Part shown: piece after piece, positions 49,239 to 60,627 of the stretch
Position numbering within the stretch: position 1 is the stretch's first letter
Layout of the letters: each line of letters begins with the position of its first letter
Position numbers and translations under genes: made by a program
The notes under the pieces: model-generated
The model's input: the letters and a program-made list of their open reading frames with translations, nothing else
Told to the model about the DNA's origin: nothing
Database searches by the model: none
Source: Podaxis mareebaensis
Lineage: Eukaryota; Basidiomycota; Agaricomycetes; Agaricales; Agaricaceae
Assembly (NCBI GenBank): GCA_018524725.1
Contig: JAEUWP010000077.1
Coordinates: 62,001 to 126,000 of the forward strand
Length of the DNA stretch: 64,000 nt
Direction of reading: 5' to 3'

Positions 49239-50838
49239 CTACCCTGGCGTCAGCGCGTGAACTCTACTTTTCTCATAATCAAGGCTTACTAAGAGAGTCT
49301 CGCTAGCACTGAGAAGCGAATAAACCCCTGTTCTCAGTTGGCGGATCACACTCAGACACTCCATCCAGTGCAAGAGATGGGTATTCAAGAAGTGGCGTAG
49401 AGCACCAACAAGAGCTGGCTGGCTTGAGTCCCCAGCCTCACGCAAATGGACGGCCCAGTAAACGCACGCGTATTGGAGCGCCTCGGGGATTTTGCTAGCA
49501 TTTTCGGGTGGGTTCCTTCTATTCATATGCGAGAGCGTCAACTCTTCAGGGGTATCGGACATGTTATACCTGAGCGACTTGTTCATGAGCTCTAGGCATT
49601 TGAGTGCAAGGTTGGCATGGGCCTTGGCGGGGCGGAGTGGAGTGAATGGGGAGAATTTATTTGGTGGACAGCGTTTGGGATTAATGAGGAAGTCGGGGAA
49701 GGATGCATGGAAAGGGGAGACGGGGGCGTTTTCTTCAGTCGGGATGTGAATGACGGAGTTGAGGGGTAATAAGTAGGTGACAGGATCTGATATACCAGAC
49801 AGCGCAGCAAAGGCATTGATTGATAGCGGATGCCGGAGAAATATAACAAACGAGAGGAGGGTCTCTGTGTGCAACAATTCTTCCTCTTCTCGTTCATAAC
49901 AGGTTTGAGAAAGAATATCTCCGTAGAGCTCGTCGATAGCCGAGGTTTGGTGCTGGCTCCAAGCACGTTGTGCCAAGGCAGTGAGGCGTTGTTTGTAGTT
50001 GAGCTTGCCATTTCGAATATAACGCACAGCTGTCGATGAATAGATGAAAAACTTCCCAGAGGCCTTGATGATTCGAGACAGTTCACTGTCAGGAGGCCAT
50101 TCATCTTCCCCATTAGGATTCCAGAACTTGTTGATCTCGGCGAGTGATTTGTTCACATACATTCGGATGTCGCTCTCCACTATATCCTGCTCGATGTCGT
50201 GAAGCACGAGAGCGTGATGAGAGCCCTGTGAGGAATTGAAAGCGGCGATGATGGAAGGGTCGGCTCTGCTGACAAGGAAGAACTTGAGGGGAAGGCTCGA
50301 TGCGGAATTAAGGATGAGCTGGATAAGGTGGGAGACAGCGTGATGGTCTGTACATTCATCGAGAGCATCGATGACCACAACTTTGTAACGTTTGGCCTTG
50401 GGGTTAACAGTGGCCCGCAGTGGTTCACTGATAAGCTTTGTGAACTGTTCCTTCAAGTCATTCGACTCGGCCAAATCCGGGTCCTTCTCAAGGACTTTCA
50501 CAAGCGCCACGTTGAAAGTGGGTGAACCCTTAGCAAGACTGTATGCCGCACCTGGGACGATGACGCGCACATCCCTGGTCTCATCCGAGGTTCGAGAGCA
50601 AAAGAAACTCGCCCCGAGCATCTGCCGTTTGTCCAGGAGCTCGCACAGTGACTGCGCAATCGTTGACTTCCCGGTGCCCGCCATCCCCATGAGCCAATAG
50701 ACCTTGGCACTCTGCTCGTCAGGTGCCCAGGCTTCCAACCTTTCAAGGACACCGACACGCGTGCCCGGCATGCACCCTGTGGGATCGCCATAGGCGGCGC
50801 GCCGAGTTTTATACGAAGTGTTTTTAGGACGAAGTTTA
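49239..50838 (-). other. NACHT NTPase domain exon of the NLR
   Basis: Open from the acceptor before AIDKLRPKNTSYKTRRAA to the TAG at 49239. Walker A is GMAGTGKST, Walker B VVVIDALDEC, followed by the sensor-like FFLVSRADPSIIAAF and the helical region RHPLSINAFAALSGISDP, all typical of fungal NACHT proteins. The nucleotide-binding residues are intact, so a truncated NACHT product would keep ATPase features but lose the sensor. Confidence 0.8.
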
Positions 50839-51966
50839 TCTATTGCTCCTATAATGATGTAAGTTTCGCATGCTGTCAGTCTCACTGAGTAGCTTACGGG
50901 AGTTTAGCATCTGTTAATGGAATACATGAGCCGGGAAGTGCTTCCTCAGATGCGGGATTACCTACCTGTAACATATTCTGTACGGCTACATTGGTGTGAA
51001 ACTGTATGTCAATCTGTGGAGCGCGATGAGTGCGATGGATACGCGAGTACGATCCGCAGCTTGAGCACGTACTTGGAAGAGATCGCAAGCAGCATTTAGG
51101 TTCCTCAATATCTTTTGTATCGCCCCGGGATCGTTCGAAACCTCGGCAACGCGGGTCAATAATGGTCGATCTTGCAAATGCGTGATGCCTTCAACCAAGC
51201 TCTCGATAGTTCTATGAGAAAGTTAGATACTAATCCAGGAGACAAGGCCGATACGCACGTGGAGAAACTTTGGATCCTCTCTTCAAGCGCATTGAGCGCT
51301 TCTTCTTTCCTGTATCTTTCCACAAGCGATAGGATAGCTTTCGATCTTGTCTCGAGCTCCTTTAGATCGTCCTTATTCGTGGATACTCCCTGAGGATCGA
51401 AACTCAACACAAGGCGAATACGATAGACATGGCTTACGCACATCAAAGATTTTATGAACTGTCAAAAACACGCCAGCAGCAGTTCTCAGAGGTGGACACA
51501 TGGCCGAACACTCCTTGAGTCCTTCCGCTACAACCACTAGCCCATGAAAAGCAGTGTTCCCCACTGCTTTCAGTTTCTGGAACGTTGTTTCCGGGTTTTG
51601 CTGTGGTGGTGTGACGACATCCTGATATTCGTTGTCGGCGGGAGCTGGGGTTTGGACTCTTGGGAGAATCTGGGCAGCCGCAGGTGCTGGGGAAGGTGGG
51701 ATTTGAGGCTCCAGTGGGAGATCGTGAGGACGTCCGGGAATGGGAGGGACGTGAGCTATTGCGGGAGCCTGAGAGGTCTCCAGCCTTGGGACAGCTGGTG
51801 TAGTCGTCGGTGTGGGAGAACCTGTTTCGACTTTTGAGGGGACCTGAGCAGGAGCCTCAAGGACCTCGATCCCGGCGACGCCTGCGATGGGTCGCTCTGG
51901 ATTTTCAACAGACTGGACCGTCGCAGCTGGCTTTTTCCTTTTGAAGCGCTTCAAGCAAGAAAACAT

Positions 51967-54463
51967 TACGAGTCGACAAGCCCTGAACAAAGGTAAGGCG
52001 GAGATGGAGGTCAACGGGCAAGTAGGATAGCTGTGTCCTGTGTAGGCCTCGAGGCATCAGAGTAGTGCTTTGTGTGAAGTCTCTCACGTCAATCGCGGAG
52101 TTGAGAAGGCAAACACCTTGGCGCCTATCACCTTAGCAGCACCTCTGTCCTTTACGACGGTGCTACATATTTGACTCCTGGCCACCCACATCTCCAGCAT
52201 ACCTGTACCAGATCATTCCCCACGCCATCGCTTCCACGCATCGCAATATAGCATCCCACTCGACCCCAACTACACTCACATCGGTTTTCGCAGCTATATT
52301 TGTCACCACGTCTCGGCGCTCCCAGCCCGTCCATATTGACTTCTTACCCCATCGACGCCGATATTTGGGTCTAGACCTTGCAAGAAAAGGTGGACTTTCT
52401 TCCGATACAGCGCGTTTCTGGGGGGTCTGAGAAGTTGCTTTGGTGAGGTGTTGGTCAGATTGGGAGACTGGCTGGGTTGGTCTCTCAACAAATGCGGTAT
52501 CTAACCGCCTCATATCATTTTCGTTCAGAAGTCGTTGATGTGATTCTAGCGATGCCCAATCTCGGAGGTTCCAACTACTCATTCGCACGCCGTCCGCGGC
52601 ACCTGTCTTATAATTGACGCCGATTCATATCTCGCCAAACCAGCTCGTCGCCCCTGCGCTTGACCACGAAATCGCCAGAATGCGGGTGTTCCCTCTCCCA
52701 ACATCACAAAATCTTCATGAACGTTCGTCTGTTGATTCGCTCCTTGTTTTATACAGAACTGAGGAACCGCCACAGGTCGTGCCCATAGCTTCCACGTCAA
52801 GTCCTAGCGCCAGCGCCAGAAACATGATCTTTCCATGAGCTTTTCTTGATCACTTCCCAGAAAGTCAACGACCTTTCTAGGTCTCAAGAACTCCAAATGG
52901 ATATTAACGTCTCGGTGATATCGAGTAGAGCCGGGCAGGACACACTCGTCGAGCTTTGCGGTGTCTTGAGGCTACTGAAGCGGCCGTCAATGACAGCCCA
53001 TTGTCCGTTATTCTTACGAGCATACCCTGGCTTGTTTTACCGATTACTGGCGAAACTAATATAGGAGAAGATGTGAAATGTACCTTCAGCATTCCTATCT
53101 CACACGTTGGATGGGCGGGTGGATAGCGGTCGACTTGGCCTAGTTTGTCATGTCAAGAAATCTGGAGTCCACAAACAACTACGTCCTGTACGTGTCCACA
53201 TAGCGGACCCCAACGACTAAAAAGATTTTGTAATCCTGTTTTACGGTTGTATTAAGGACAGCAATGCATGTGCATATCTGCCACTCCCCGACCGGAATAT
53301 CATACTGGCAGAATTAAGTGGTTCGTGGTGATCTCTTTCGACGCCCTCGAGCCACCACTCTTTGCGGAGGGATTGGTGGAAGTCTCGCAAGTAGGCAGCC
53401 GCAGCTGTATTTGGTTCCGGTTGACGGTACTGAGGCTCCTAGTAGGGTCCACAGGACTTACTGATTGCGAATTGTGCAGGCAAATCTCGAACGCCCAACC
53501 AGGGGCTGGATGTGCTCTCGATCAACTGCTGAGCCGCCGATTTTGTCCAATTATGCGTTGAAGTCCTCGTGGGTGACAAGAAAACGCCAGCGAATATCGT
53601 GAGAGTACATGATCCCTCGAAAAAATCGAGGCAGACAAAGGCCTTGAGCTTGGTGTTGACGAAGGGCTCAAGCTGGCTCGAGAGCACGGTTTGCACATTA
53701 TCAGTAGAAGTGGTCTGAACCGCGTCCGAAATCGGCGTAAGCTGTGTGATAGTCGCATTTGCAGCTGGCGAAGCAGGGCTTTGCTAGGCAGGATCCTGGC
53801 AATCTAGAGACGAAACAGGATCGAGAGGGGAGGGTTCCGGGGATAGTTGCGGGTAAGGAGAGGCGAGAGGACAAGGTGTCACTTGGTCGGGGTCCCCCTG
53901 TTTTTACCTTTCTTCCTTTCTTTCTGCTACAACAGGCGACTCGATGAGGGGATAGGCATTCGAGACAAACTAAACATATGGGCGTTTTTAATGGCAGTGG
54001 GAACCCTTTGAACAGAGGATCCACGGGGTTTGAGCTACGCACAGCATTAATAAAGGTCGCATTGAATCATCGATACGACTCACAGTATTCGCGGCTGCAG
54101 GTTGAGAAACAGATCCACAAGAGTGAGGTGAGAAGTTCAACACGAGAATATACGTCCCGCCATTTCATTGGCTGCTGGGGCCCAAGGTAGGTCAGCGCCT
54201 CAGCCATGAACGGATAATAGCGTTCAAGCTTGATAGGAGTTGAGAGGAAACAAATAAACGTTCGTTGATTTAACACTGGTACAGTATGCGAAAGCGACAC
54301 AAACAGTAACGATAGCAGAACATCAAGGTCGGACAGAACAGACGAACCAAGCTACCCAAGTGGAAGGAAACGAATGAACGATATCGCAGTTTCTCAGCAA
54401 CCTGAGAAAGGGGGGAAACGTCGTGAAAGGAAGTGAGAGGTTGACGCTTCCAACTAGGCGACT
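51967..54463. other. Region between NLR and its deleted relative, unassigned
   Basis: A 141-codon minus-strand frame (52163-52588, with SWNLRDWASLESHQRLLNEN) and another at 53439-53696 (FVCLDFFEGSCTLTIFAGVF) are open, but I recognise neither and see no conserved exon partner. They could be parts of decayed genes. The NLR promoter lies at the left side. Confidence 0.35.
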
Positions 54464-55040
54464 CTAGCATCGTGACGACGTCAGCGCACTAGCTCTTGTC
54501 GAGTCATACGATCCAGAGACAACATGTGTGTGGCCCTCGAATTTGGCTTCCAACTCGCCTGTCCTCGCATTCCAAATCCTGACCGTCCCGTCACCCCACC
54601 CGGAGACAACTCATCTACCCTCATCGGAGAAAGCGACAGAATTGGCCCCCGAATCTCCGTCGATGAGTTCTTGGGAATCCATGTGAATGCCAACTGGTAA
54701 ACCTCGAAGCAATGCTGCTCAATGCCTTCGAAATTCATTTGCAGAACCCGACAAGCATCGTCAACGAGCGATCGCGGACTTTCAGTATCTGTGGTTTCGA
54801 TACACTGCCATGATCTGAGCACACGAACTTGACTTCCGTATGCTCAAGACTTACTGAGAGTGTCGCACTTGCGCCCGGAAGCGAAGCGAAGGTATGGGTA
54901 ATTGAGAAAGCTTCAGGGCACTCGGGCGTTGGGAGAACTGGGGTCGCAGGTGCAGGCGGAGTTGCAGGAGCTCGATCTTGCGACGGTTGGATCATCGTAT
55001 CCAGCCTCTTCTCGCTTGAGCGACCTAGACAAGAGGACAT
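54464..55040 (-). pseudogene. Internally deleted relative of the NACHT-WD40 NLR
   Basis: Starts MSSCLGRSSEKRLDTMIQPS with a Pro-rich linker (ATPPAPATPVLPTPECPE) like the N-terminus of the 52-kb NLR. It then jumps to GASATLSVSLEHTE, matching the segment just before the WD40 spacer (SASETLLVSLDYEK), with no NACHT domain between. The spacer is recognisable as SLVDDACRVLQMNFEGIEQH and CFEVYQLAFTWIPKNS. Only about one WD40 unit follows (DGTVRIWNARTGELEAKFEG), broken by a TGA and frame changes, and it ends after GHTHVVSGSYDS. It is a decayed paralogue that lost the ATPase and nearly all repeats. Confidence 0.75.
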
Positions 55041-56614
55041 TGCGAATCCATCAGCGTGGGACGAGCATACGATCAGTGGAACAATTAGGGTTAGGGCACG
55101 GACTGATATATGCTCAGTGCTGGCTAAGCGTCTAAATGGAGTCTTCGTTGTCAACAGCTGTCAACACACCCCCACATATGTCACCAGCAATACATTGGCG
55201 CCTACCACACATGCCGATTCATCACCGCGGCTTATTCAACTAGTTCAGATAATCATTTAGCATCAAACGTGCATTCCGTGTTGATGATGGACGAGTCGAA
55301 GGAAATCAGAAGGCAAAGTGGACACAAGGACTGTGAGTCCGACACCTCAACCGTGAAGCCATTTCCCCTGATTCCAATCATAGCGTTTGATACGGCGTGG
55401 ATAATTTGTTCCGTTCCCTTACCGGTGGAGATCATAGGCGCGATTGAGGATTCGCTGGATTTTGGACGACGAGGCCAAGACGCTTCGAAAGCAAGGCACG
55501 TAGTCGTTATTTCAAAACTCGTAATACCGACAGATTGCGTAGGTTGCTCTGTTTGCCTCGTCCTCGAACATTCTCCATGATGCCTGCCGAATTCGTTTGC
55601 AAGCCCAAGTCTTGGAACCAGCGACCTGTTCATGCATATGTCTCTCCACACCCAGCAAAATATTGGGGGCGCTGGGCAAGTCCCCTCGTATTTTCATACC
55701 ACACCCTCAGTCGCGCTGAAGCCAACCGAATACGTCTTTCCATTTCTGACAGGCGTGCTCTACCTTAGACTTGCTTGTGGCAGCTTTGCGAGAGATGTCC
55801 GATCGCGCCAACATCCATGCTGTAGCAACATGTCTGGTCTTATTTAGACGTACAGTTCACGAAGCGCCGGTGTTTCATAGGTTGCCGCCCTGGAAGCCTT
55901 ACTAACACAGCGAGCCCTCGAATTAACATCCCATCCGGCTTGCATGCGACTGCCGGATCCGTCCCTGAGTCATTACCCTCACGCCAGCCTTATTGACACA
56001 CAGCATTATTTCATCTACTCGGTCATTAACAAAGGTTATTTCCATTGACAGCATAATCGTTGACACTGGTAGATGATGTTACTGTTCTACATATTCACTG
56101 AACGGTCCCCCTGGAATCCATGGACTCTTTATATCCGCGCCCACAGCCCTGGCACACACACTCTCCAAGTCCCTTACTGCCTCTATTATCATCACCATTC
56201 CCGGCAGACTTCCGAAGTGAGCGAGGGCGTGTCATTATTGGATATACAGCCATACAGAAGAAACGGTGCAACTGTTATATTTAGCATACTAGTACGTCAG
56301 ATGAAGCTTGTAATGGCTGTGTCGCAGTTGGCAATCCCAGAGGTTGCGCTGACGAAACAGTGCGATTATCTGCAATGTTTGGTGACGACGATCCGGACTG
56401 GCATCGGCGAGCTCTCTACATACGCCTACGTACGACCATATTCAAGTTTCTAGTGACATCATCAGTCTTCCATCCATATGACATAATGGGCTCATTGTTC
56501 TCCGGTATACTCGTACATCTGCCCAGGTCCGGTATCATACACATCCGTACCCATACGATTATCTGGCGCAGGAAACCAAAGTCCAAGAAGACACTCAAAA
56601 CACATGAACCTGGC
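55041..56614. other. 1.6-kb region without a supported gene
   Basis: Open frames up to 132 codons (55253-55651, minus) and shorter ones on the plus strand show no recognised motif. The left part may be the former promoter of the deleted NLR relative. No repeats were seen. Confidence 0.4.
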
Positions 56615-58140
56615 TCAGCGCTTGACACTGGACGGATTGGTAGATTTCCAGGAACCACCACCACCGATAGCACCAACACCAAAGGAGCTAAATGCGGCAC
56701 TAGCGCTACCGGGTTGATCAGATGAGGGAAAGCCCGACATGCGCGCAGAGATGCCTGCGCTTGCAGGTCCTTGAGACTGGAAGGAGGATCGGAAGCCAGT
56801 TGTAGGGATCGATTGAATCGAAAGGAATTTGTTTGGTTGCGGCCTGTCTTCAGTGTTGTACTGCAACAAATCAAGTCAATATTCAATTAACTAAGAGATT
56901 AACGCCAGGACGTACCTGGAACTCCAGTCCAATCTGGTCAGCCTCAGAAACATCCAACAACTTGACCATCTTCCTCCCAATACCATTCAACTTCTCCACA
57001 TCATCCTTACTCCTCGTCCACAACTGAATCCGATCGACCTTTGTCCTCAAACTCACAACCGCACCGCAAATCTCATCCCCATCCTCCAACTCCTCACCCA
57101 CAAGCGCCATAGCCAACCAAGACCAACACCGATCAAGCAACTCCGGATTGTTCTTCATCGTCAAAACCCACTTACCTCCACTCGCGTTCGCAGGATCCTC
57201 CCACATGGGCTTAATGCCCGTCTTGAAAAGGTGATAGTTCGAGTTCTTCTCGAGTTTGGAAGGTGGTTTAAGCCAGTTGAAGTAACGGCAGAACCCTTCA
57301 ACAGTATTAAATTCGCCAATGATCGTGAGGCCGGCTTCGTAATCCTGCGTGTCGGGAGGGTGGTTACTGTACGTTGCAGGTGTTTCGGATGTGGAGGAGT
57401 TGGGGGCTGCGGATGCGGGTGTGTAAGGGTACTTGGCTTTCGTATCGTGGTAGATTGTCCTATACATATCAATCACATCAGCGTCCTGCCGATGCGCGCC
57501 AAGCCACAGGAGAGATAGGCGCTACGCCTGGCGAAGCGAGCAAAAAGACGTACCAAGGGAACTGCAATGGATGTTCAGGGGCCTTCACCTGAACACCAGG
57601 CGTCTTTGGATCTTCAATCATAGGGGCCTCAGGCGGCTTGGAAGTGCCGTCTACGCTGAGGTGTCGTGTCTTGACAAGGCGGGCGGTGATAGCGTCGAGG
57701 CTGGGAATATTCTTGTACCCCACCTTGACGTTCTTCTTCTCAGGGACAGGCGTTGTCTCCTGGTTATGCTGCTCGAGTCTCTCAGACGTCAGCGCATCGC
57801 CGTTGGCTTCAGCTCGGGACGGAGTTTCAGAGTGAGGCGGGGAAGCGGAAATGGCTGATGGTGATGCTGAACGTGTGGTAGGGGCGTTGACTGCTGTAGA
57901 GTCGTTTGTCGAGGCGACTGACGTGGAGGATCCAGTGCGTAGAGCGTTTGCGGCGAGGCGAGGGCGGGGTGCTGATGTCGGGACACCGTTCTGATCCTTG
58001 GGCTGGGCGTTGAGGCCCATACGGGCAACGAGCTTCTCGAGAGGAGGCAGGCGGCCAGCACCGGCAGGTTTCAAGGTCTTGTCTTTGGAGGTGTCTGTGG
58101 AGGACATTGTGGTCGGTGGAAGAACCGTGAACACTGCCAT
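56615..58140 (-). CDS. eIF4E2/4EHP-like cap-binding protein
   Basis: A member of the eIF4E family that binds the mRNA 5' cap; class II (4EHP) members usually repress or fine-tune translation. The start is MAVFTVLPPTTMSSTDTSKD (58140), or the internal Met at 58107. A disordered N-terminus of about 180 residues precedes the fold: EHPLQFPWTIYHDTK, with the Trp codon split by an intron ending tatag. Then TIIGEFNTVEGFCRYFNWLK, GIKPMWEDPANASGGKWVLT, DRCWSWLAMALVGEELEDGD, EICGAVVSLRTKVDRIQLWT. A Tyr (DYEAG) replaces the first cap-stacking Trp of eIF4E, as in 4EHP. A Cys stands where VEDFW/VEQFW has the dorsal Trp that binds eIF4G or 4E-BPs. The last exon is a Gly/Ser-rich tail ending NPSSVKR at 56615. 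Confidence 0.88.
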
Positions 58141-59171
58141 TTATCATCAAACAATTATTAAATTCCACATCACAGCGCTTAACAGAATCAGTACGCTCTG
58201 ACCATCATGTATCATCGCCATGTTCCCACAGCTGACAGAACGTTTCATTCGTGTAGGAGAATTGACACAACTACTCAAGGGCGCCGGTACCGCTACCGAG
58301 CTCTTACTCCCTGTCCCTTTTCCCATTCTAGTTCGGGATTGTGGCTTGAACATTTACCACAAGTCTAGAGATTCCTGAGGCACGACTGATACGAGTCATA
58401 GCCTTTGGCATAGTTCCTAACGCCTCTGACACCTTGACCCTCCATCATAGAGAAATGCATTCAAGCACACGATAGGAGGGCAGCACGAGACTCTTCCGCT
58501 ACGCAGATTCTCCCGGAGGGCGAAAGCGCGTAAAATCCACTAAAAAGCCGCTCCATGAATTGGTAGTTGCTCCTCGTCATGGATCTCCCGACTTTACCTT
58601 ATAGCTCGACCAAATTGGCCTTGCCCCGATGAGGTGTGCCCGCCCCCCGCGAATTCCAGCCGCTGAATACTGTCGAGTCGGCGTCGTTACCTCTTGGTGT
58701 CTGTCATTCGTTCCCAATTTCCAGGCCAGATGGAGCCACGCCTCGAGCAAAGCTCCTTTCTTCTGCCTTCCATTCTCATTTTATATCCGTATCAACCCGC
58801 GCCTCCGAGTCATTTGGACATACTCCCTTGCGTAGTATACAAGCTTTTGCTCTAACTGTTCTTGGATCTTATTACCGCTCCTTTCGCCAGTTCGACCCTT
58901 GTCGCTCATACGATTGTTATCCTCGGCGCGTAGATCACGGGTCAATCAGCGTGAAAGCTAGGGTACCGACGGTACAACCAGGTTTTTGATTAAACCAGAA
59001 AAGGAAATCATTGGCCTGGTGTTGATGACTCTGCCAACCAAGTCGGTCTTACAGCGTTGCTCGTCTTTCGCAATAAATAAGCTTTCTCATGCTGTCACCC
59101 AGATACATTACCTGCTCTCCCTTTTCCCCCCTTAGATTCCAATTCGTTTCCGCCTTCCTACATCCGCAACA
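58141..59171. other. Intergenic region, divergent promoters
   Basis: Lies between the 5' ends of the eIF4E2-like and SDR genes. A plus-strand frame of 117 codons (58636-58989) has no recognisable content. TATA-like and pyrimidine-rich leader sequence (CTGCTCTCCCTTTTCCCCCC) lies just upstream of the SDR start. Confidence 0.4.
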
Positions 59172-60447
59172 ATGGGCAACACCCCTTCAGGCTTCGACCC
59201 GACAACCGACCTCGTCGACCTCAAGGGCAAAGTCGTCATCGTGACCGGTGGCAAGTATGTCGTGCACAACTTCATGTCGTATCATACACAACTCGTTCCT
59301 CCATTTCAGCACCGGCATTGGCTTAGCAACAGTTCAACAGTTGGCCAAGGCAGGCGCCAAAGTATACCTTGCGGCTAGGAACGAATCCCGTGCTACCGGG
59401 GCTCTTGCGCAATTGGAAGCTGAGGGTCTTAACAACATCCATTGGCATAAACTGGATTTGGATGACCCTAGAGAAGTTAAGAAGAGTGCGGAGGAATTCA
59501 TGAAGAGAGAGGATAGGTTGGATGTTCTTGGTGCGTCATTTGCCTTGAATTTGTCCAATACTCTAATTTGGCTCAGTCAATAATGCGGGGATGCAAGTCC
59601 ATCGTGAGCCCGAGCATAAGCATGTTTTACTTATACTTCACTCTACAGGATCTTTAGCCCTTACGAACTCGGAAAAGATGGTCGACGTCCCCGTCCTACA
59701 TTTACACTTACTAGGGGCCTAACTTACGTTCCTAGGCATAGCCAAAATGGCCGTCGCGAACTATATCTCGCCCTTCGTCTTCACAGAAACCCTGCTTCCA
59801 CTCTTACAGAAAACAGCGGAAGAACCCAACTCGGATGTCCGGATTGTGACCGTATGATCAAATCCGCCTATTCCAGCCGCATTGATGCTAAGCGTTCCAC
59901 AGCTGACCTCGAAACTCCACAGGGGAATACCCGAATCGTTCAAAATTGACGAGGTCAAAGACTTCAACACCGAATATGCCGACAGTTATTTCTCTAACAC
60001 GATGCGCTATGGTGTGGCACCATATATCTATCACCATGTCCTTCTCCGACTTCTTCTACCTTAGCACATTCAAAGTTATGTGACATTCTCTGGTCTAACC
60101 ACCTTCAACGTCGTCTACTCTCCGAAAACCCAGCCAACCCGATCACGGTCATCTCTGTCCACCCAGGCCTAGTCGATACATTCTTGCATACATACCCAAT
60201 CATCAAACACCTCCGATTTCTTACAACTCCATTCTTCCTCACCCCGGCTCAAGGCGCATACAACTCTGTCTTCGCAGCTGCATCGAAGAAGATCAGGGAC
60301 AACAAGGAACAGTACCGGGGTGCGTACCTGGAGGGAGGGCGTCCTGTCGGGGCGTCGGTTCTGCCGAGTCGCCTTGCGCAGGATGAGAAGCTCGGGGAGA
60401 TGTTGTATGAGACTACGAGGAAGTTTCTGGCGGGGATTGGTCTTTGA
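59172..60447 (+). CDS. Short-chain dehydrogenase/reductase (SDR)
   Basis: An NAD(P)-dependent oxidoreductase of about 310 residues. It starts MGNTPSGFDPTTDLVDLKGK. The cofactor loop TGGNTGIG is rebuilt across an intron (donor gtatgt near 59254, acceptor at 59309). LDVLVNNAGM is rebuilt across the second intron. The catalytic Ser segment reads RIVTLTSKLHRGIPESFK after removing the intron gtatga..ccacag, and the catalytic YxxxK reads RYAHSKLCDILW after the intron at about 60011-60064. VISVHPGLVDTFL and the C-terminal segment QYRGAYLEGGRPVGASVLPS follow. About six short introns interrupt it. All active-site residues are present. The family resembles retinol dehydrogenase/WW-domain-oxidoreductase-like SDRs; the substrate is unknown. 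Confidence 0.88.
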
Positions 60448-60627
60448 TTTCTTGGGTTAATGTGATTTGTGCGTCTACCTGATTTAATAGAGAGCTATAC
60501 CCCTGCAGTCGACATCAAGATACCCAACTAACGTGGATCATAAAGCTCTATTAAGCGACACAATGCACTAGAGAACAATACCATAAGAAACGGTCAAGCC
60601 ACCAAGTCCAACTCAGTAACCAAGCCC

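Larger units (their letters stand above)
47289..51966 (-). pseudogene. NLR-type protein: helical N-terminus, NACHT ATPase, 11-12 WD40 repeats, with an apparent in-frame stop
   Basis: A fungal NOD-like receptor of the NACHT-WD40 (HET-E/NWD2-like) type. The N-terminus MFSCLKRFKRKKPAATVQSV leads, after a Pro-rich linker, to helices (HGLVVVAEGLKECSAMCPPL, KELETRSKAILSLVERYRK, IQKILRNLNAACDLFQVRA) that resemble HeLo/MLKL-type bundles. The NACHT domain has Walker A VYWLMGMAGTGKST and Walker B VVVIDALDEC. The WD40 part runs from 48990 down to 47289, ending VVILNINAAP. A TAG at 49239-49241 lies in frame between ALTPG and GIQTADVKDLRPLVDDARRF; the frame is conserved on both sides and no plausible intron removes the stop. 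It is therefore scored as disrupted, or as two separate products, unless the stop is an assembly error. Confidence 0.75.

Noticed and set aside
49170..49242. An intron removing the NLR stop codon (gtaggg..ctgcag)
   Set aside because: The possible acceptors give introns of 20 nt, too short, or shift the well-conserved downstream frame.
58636..58989. 117-codon plus-strand frame upstream of the SDR gene
   Set aside because: Unrecognised and Ser/Pro-rich from random-like sequence; it sits in a region expected to hold two promoters.
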